A DNA stretch of 6,015 nt from Candidatus Solibacter sp. (GTDB lineage Bacteria; Acidobacteriota; Terriglobia; Bryobacterales; Bryobacteraceae), in NCBI GenBank assembly GCA_017883345.1, contig JADGNT010000337.1, positions 1-6,015 on the forward strand, read 5' to 3'. The notes under the pieces are model-generated. The model saw only the letters and a list, made by a program, of their open reading frames with translations. It was not told where the DNA came from and ran no database searches. The position numbers and the translations under genes are program-made. Below are positions 4,936-6,015 of the stretch, piece by piece. Position 1 is the first letter of the stretch. Every line of letters starts with the position of its first letter.

Positions 4936-4960
4936 CCCATTACCTGGAAACCGCTAAGAT
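4932..4960 (+). promoter_or_regulatory. Promoter-like boxes before the redoxin gene
   Basis: TTAGCC (4932-4937) is separated by 17 bases from TAAGAT (4955-4960), which lies seven bases before the ATG at 4968. The predicted start of transcription is the start codon itself, and no Shine-Dalgarno is present. Its -35 box overlaps the -35 box of the divergent promoter, so the two would compete for RNA polymerase. The match to consensus is modest. Confidence 0.4.
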
Positions 4961-4967
4961 TTAGTTT

Positions 4968-5456
4968 ATGGCTTCACGGCGGCAGCATCCGATCCTCGAT
5001 CCCGGTTCGCGGGCGCCCGCCTTCCGGCTCCCGCGCCTGGAGGGCGGCCCAGCCGCGCTCGCGGAATTCACCGCCCGCGGCCGTGTGCTGCTGGTGTTCT
5101 TCAAGGTGACCTGCCCGGTGTGCCAGTTGACCATGCCGTTTCTGGAGCGGCTGCACGCCGCGGGCACGCTCGCCATCTGCGGCATCTCGCAGAACGATGC
5201 CAGCGACACGCGCGAATTTAACAACTATTTCGGCGTCACCTTTGCCACCCTGCTGGATACCGAAGACGCGGACTTCCCCGCCAGCAACGCGTACGGCATC
5301 GCGAGCGTTCCCACCATGTTCCTGGTGGAGCCGGACGGCGCGATCTCGCGCGCGATCGAGGGTTGGAACAAGATGGATATGGAGGCGCTGGGCGCCGCCG
5401 CGGGCATGACTCTGTTCCGGCCGGAGGAAAATGTTCCGGCGTGGAAGGCGGGCTGA
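4968..5456 (+). CDS. Thioredoxin-fold redoxin (TlpA/AhpC-TSA-like), CPVC motif
   Basis: A 162-residue thioredoxin-fold protein. The N-terminal segment DPGSRAPAFRLPRLEGG (11-27) is the entry typical of redoxin/TlpA-like proteins. The active site is Cys49-Pro-Val-Cys52 at the start of the first main helix after VLLVFFKVT. The cis-proline loop is SVPTMFLV (113-120) with Pro115, followed by the EPDG hairpin. Cys71 is a third cysteine in the following strand (AICGIS). There is no signal peptide, lipobox or membrane anchor, so unlike secreted TlpA/ResA proteins it is probably cytoplasmic. Such proteins catalyse thiol-disulfide exchange or act as thiol peroxidases; a CxxC pair favours exchange, while peroxidase activity is possible. 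The ATG at 4968 is the first in frame near a -10-like box. The NuoI gene follows after 54 bp. Confidence 0.85.
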   Translation: MASRRQHPILDPGSRAPAFRLPRLEGGPAALAEFTARGRVLLVFFKVTCPVCQLTMPFLERLHAAGTLAICGISQNDASDTREFNNYFGVTFATLLDTEDADFPASNAYGIASVPTMFLVEPDGAISRAIEGWNKMDMEALGAAAGMTLFRPEENVPAWKAG

Positions 5457-5498
5457 AGTTCGCGCAACTAGGTTCCCGGGCGGGACCCACGCTAAACT

Positions 5499-5503
5499 GG
5501 AAG
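5499..5503 (+). promoter_or_regulatory. Candidate Shine-Dalgarno of the nuoI-like gene
   Basis: GGAAG lies seven bases before the ATG at 5511, an acceptable weak ribosome-binding site. A TAAACT hexamer (5493-5498) directly before it could be a -10 box giving a leader of only a few bases; in that case GGAAG would be mostly outside the transcript. Confidence 0.4.
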
Positions 5504-5510
5504 CAGACCG

Positions 5511-6014
5511 ATGGCTAACACAATCCAAGAGATCCTGGGCACGGCGGCATCCATCGCCAAGGGTATGGGCATCACCTTCAAGGAAATGATGGGGCCCACC
5601 GTGACGGACGATTATCCCGACGCGCCGCCTAAGTTCGAGGAGCGCTTCCGCGGCGTCCACGTGTTACAGCGCGACGTCAACGGGATGGAGAAATGCGTGG
5701 CGTGTTTCCTGTGCGCCGCGGCGTGCCCGTCCAACTGCATTTATATCGAAGCGGCCGAGAACACCGCCGCCACCCGCATTTCCGGCGGCGAGCGCTACGC
5801 CAAGGTCTACAACATCGATTACAACCGCTGCATCTTCTGCGGCTACTGCGTGGAGGCGTGCCCCACCGACGCCATCACCCACGGCCACGGATTCGAAGCG
5901 GCCAGCTACAATACTTCCACGCTGGTCAAACGCAAAGAGGACATGCTTGCCGCGGCGCCGGCCGGCGCCAAACCGCCTGTTATGGCCGATGAAGCGCCCG
6001 CCGGGGCTCACTAG
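5511..6014 (+). CDS. nuoI: NADH-quinone oxidoreductase subunit I-like ferredoxin
   Basis: A 167-residue protein matching complex I subunit I (NuoI/TYKY), which carries clusters N6a and N6b between NuoG and NuoB in the peripheral arm. Two regular motifs are present: C62-x2-C65-x2-C68-x3-C72-P and C107-x2-C110-x2-C113-x3-C117-P. Family hallmarks include an amphipathic N-terminus (residues 5-28, TAASIAKGMGITFKEM), FRGVHVL before the first motif, NCIYIEAAEN after it, and YNIDYNRCIFCGYC at the second. The length is normal for NuoI. The C-terminal 25 residues are an Ala/Pro-rich tail. Upstream is a redoxin gene and not nuoH, so either a split nuo cluster begins here or the gene stands alone. The stop codon ends one base before the window edge, so the downstream context is unseen. 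Confidence 0.92.
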   Translation: MANTIQEILGTAASIAKGMGITFKEMMGPTVTDDYPDAPPKFEERFRGVHVLQRDVNGMEKCVACFLCAAACPSNCIYIEAAENTAATRISGGERYAKVYNIDYNRCIFCGYCVEACPTDAITHGHGFEAASYNTSTLVKRKEDMLAAAPAGAKPPVMADEAPAGAH

Positions 6015-6015
6015 G

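Noticed and set aside
5471..5488. Possible hairpin (GGTTCC with GGGACC) between the redoxin and NuoI genes.
   Set aside because: Only a six-base stem with one wobble and no T-run; such pairings are common by chance in GC-rich spacers.
4974..5660. A 228-codon minus-strand frame across the redoxin gene and the start of the NuoI gene.
   Set aside because: It crosses two well-supported plus-strand genes and its translation is His/Arg/Ala-rich without domain character.

Overview
This is a high-GC bacterial window with strongly G/C-biased third codon positions. It carries eight complete protein genes, one small open frame that is probably a gene remnant, and one REP-type palindromic repeat element. 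Gene content and protein style (stand-alone NuoI-like ferredoxin, HEAT-repeat protein, OsmC, TlpA-like redoxin, SDR-type fructuronate reductase relative, REP palindromes) would fit an Acidobacteria genome such as the Solibacter/Bryobacter group. That placement is an impression from protein style, not a demonstrated assignment.

Layout. Positions 20-916 (minus) encode a HEAT-repeat protein, with the possible first codons of another minus-strand gene at 1-15. An OsmC-family thiol peroxidase gene (965-1390, plus) diverges from it. A G-rich tract follows (1391-1424), then a plus-strand run of three closely spaced genes: an unusual two-cluster ferredoxin (1451-1798), a STAS anti-sigma-factor antagonist (1817-2224) and a CoA-disulfide-reductase-like flavoprotein (2231-3538). 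Just downstream are a strong hairpin (3554-3576) and a 53-codon open frame (3546-3707) with coding-like third-position bias. A short-chain dehydrogenase resembling SDR-type D-mannonate oxidoreductase/fructuronate reductase occupies 3776-4552. A REP doublet (4553-4631) fills the gap between it and a convergent small protein gene (4641-4889, minus) with an Sm/SH3-barrel-like pattern. A short divergent promoter region (4890-4967) leads to a CPVC redoxin (4968-5456). The window ends with a NuoI-type 2[4Fe-4S] ferredoxin subunit (5511-6014).

How the genes may work together. Five of the eight genes concern thiol/peroxide chemistry or low-potential electron transfer: OsmC, ferredoxin, CoADR-like flavoprotein, redoxin and NuoI. 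The ferredoxin-STAS-flavoprotein run looks like one transcription unit: the gaps are 18 and 6 bp, and the flavoprotein's Shine-Dalgarno lies in the last codons of the STAS gene. This puts a phospho-switch-type regulator between two redox proteins with no partner kinase in view. Several genes lack a Shine-Dalgarno and instead have a -10-like hexamer 6-7 bases before the ATG, which suggests leaderless transcripts.

The strongest non-coding signal is the REP doublet: two 32-base inverted copies whose differences are a compensated stem base pair plus loop changes only. I see no tRNA, rRNA, CRISPR array, phage gene or transposase. No intergenic stretch exceeds 300 bases.
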